From NCBI RefSeq assembly GCF_900496995.4, contig NC_044024.1:2108001-2172000 (forward strand): DNA of 64,000 bases, written 5' to 3'. Below are positions 63,673 to 64,000 of the stretch, piece after piece. Position numbers and translations under genes: made by a program. Position 1 is the first letter of the stretch, and the number at the start of each line of letters is the position of its first letter. The notes beneath the pieces were generated by a model. The model was not told the DNA's origin. It worked only from the letters and a program-made list of their open reading frames with translations, and searched no databases. This DNA is from Aquila chrysaetos chrysaetos. Lineage: Eukaryota; Chordata; Aves; Accipitriformes; Accipitridae.

Positions 63673-63808
63673 ATGGCTCTCAGCTCCCGGGCTCACGCTT
63701 TCTCGGTGGAAGCCTTGGTGGGACGCTCCACCAAGAGGAAGGCAACGGATGGTCGCGACGAAGAGAGCGGGCTCGCTTGCCGGCAGAACCGCAGAGTCCC
63801 GGAGCCGG
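63673..63808 (+). CDS. TBX22: TBX22 coding exon 1
   Basis: It encodes 45 residues plus one base, ending RVPEP/G. The donor CGG/GTTGGT is weak but is the one that both restores phase with the next exon and aligns EP-E-K with the human sequence EPLEK. An earlier GT at 63733 region or a retained intron are alternatives. Confidence 0.8.
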
Positions 63809-64000
63809 GTTGGTACCGGTGGGGGCCTCCCCCCCCCATACCTACCCCCCCAACCCCAAGCCACCCCCCTCCCGGCCCGGCAGCCTCCCGAGCCGTCCCC
63901 CTCCCGTTTCTTTTTCCCGCAGAAAAGCGGCCTAAAACCGGCACCGAGAGCCGGGAGGCGGGGGCCGGGGTGCAGGTGGAGTTGCAGGGCTCCGAGCTCT
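63673..64000 (+). CDS. TBX22: TBX22, T-box transcription factor, 5' part (cut by the window edge)
   Basis: Exons 63673-63808 and 63923-64000 join in frame. The protein begins MALSSRAHAFSVEALVGRST and then KRKATDG; the second exon gives EKRPKTGTESREAGAGVQVE followed by LQGSEL at the edge. AFSVEALV is the eh1-like Groucho/TLE-binding motif shared by TBX15, TBX18 and TBX22, and KRK is a likely nuclear signal. The ending VELQGSEL is the last stretch before the T-box. MALSS as the true start, VALVG-type wording after the eh1 motif, EKxPKT and LQGSEL favour TBX22 over TBX15 and TBX18, and the ITM2A neighbour agrees. TBX22 is a nuclear repressor; human mutations cause X-linked cleft palate with ankyloglossia. 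The start has G at -3 and +4. The T-box and C-terminus lie outside the window. Confidence 0.95.
   Translation, partial: MALSSRAHAFSVEALVGRSTKRKATDGRDEESGLACRQNRRVPEPGWYRWGPPPPIPTPPTPSHPPPGPAASRAVPLPFLFPAEKRPKTGTESREAGAGVQVELQGSEL
63809..63922 (+). other. TBX22: Candidate TBX22 mini-intron, stop-free and frame-preserving
   Basis: It is 114 bp (38 codons) with GT...AG ends. It has a strong acceptor with a pyrimidine tract (TTTCTTTTTCCCGCAG) and contains no in-frame stop. Read through, it would add a proline-rich segment. It is inferred to be an intron because the acceptor is strong and the encoded segment has no match in known TBX22 N-termini. Confidence 0.65.
63923..64000 (+). CDS. TBX22: TBX22 coding exon 2 (5' part)
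   Basis: It follows the AG at 63921-63922. It encodes (G)AA-K-R-P-K-T through VQVELQGSEL and runs off the window edge. The linker between EKRPKT and VELQGSEL is shorter than in human TBX22, where a serine-rich stretch lies in between. Confidence 0.88.

Noticed and set aside
63315-63935. 206-residue plus-strand open frame overlapping TBX22
   Set aside because: It is in a different frame from the recognised MALSS start and has no similarity I can identify; a shadow of the GC-rich first exon.
63673-64000. Assignment to TBX15 or TBX18 instead of TBX22
   Set aside because: The shared AHAFSVEAL motif made this possible, but the start at MALSS, the EKxPKT and LQGSEL wording and the ITM2A neighbour all point to TBX22.

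Overview
This window looks like bird genomic DNA. The evidence is a degenerate CR1 retroposon (the dominant avian LINE), compact vertebrate-style GT-AG introns, two CpG islands at gene starts, and two recognisable vertebrate genes arranged head to head. The species cannot be told from the sequence alone.

Left part (about 4.6-15.9 kb, minus strand): a complete six-exon ITM2A gene (integral membrane protein 2A, BRI/BRICHOS family). All exons join in frame to a 251-residue protein with a type II transmembrane segment, the BRICHOS cysteine pair, a Lys-Arg processing site and a C-terminal disulfide-loop peptide. A CpG island covers its promoter, first exon and start of intron 1. Its poly(A) signal lies near 4.65 kb.

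Middle part (about 16.3-62.2 kb): no supported protein-coding gene. It holds single-copy non-coding DNA, one CR1 fragment on the minus strand (about 22.74-23.57 kb), a possible MIR/CORE-SINE fossil (about 33.6 kb), microsatellites, and a striking minisatellite at 46.39-47.06 kb made of 22-bp monomers amplified as 44-bp dimers.

Right end (63.67 kb to the edge, plus strand): the first two coding exons of TBX22, a T-box repressor known for palate development. It starts with an eh1-like Groucho-binding motif and is cut by the window edge just before the T-box. The two exons are separated by a candidate intron of only 114 bp that has no stop codon and keeps frame. The upstream 1.5 kb is CpG-rich and packed with C-runs, a long pyrimidine tract and A/C-rich low-complexity DNA.

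ITM2A and TBX22 are also neighbours on the mammalian X chromosome (Xq21 in human), so the window preserves ancestral synteny, but here only about 48 kb separate the two start codons. No tRNA, rRNA, CRISPR array or intact mobile element was found.
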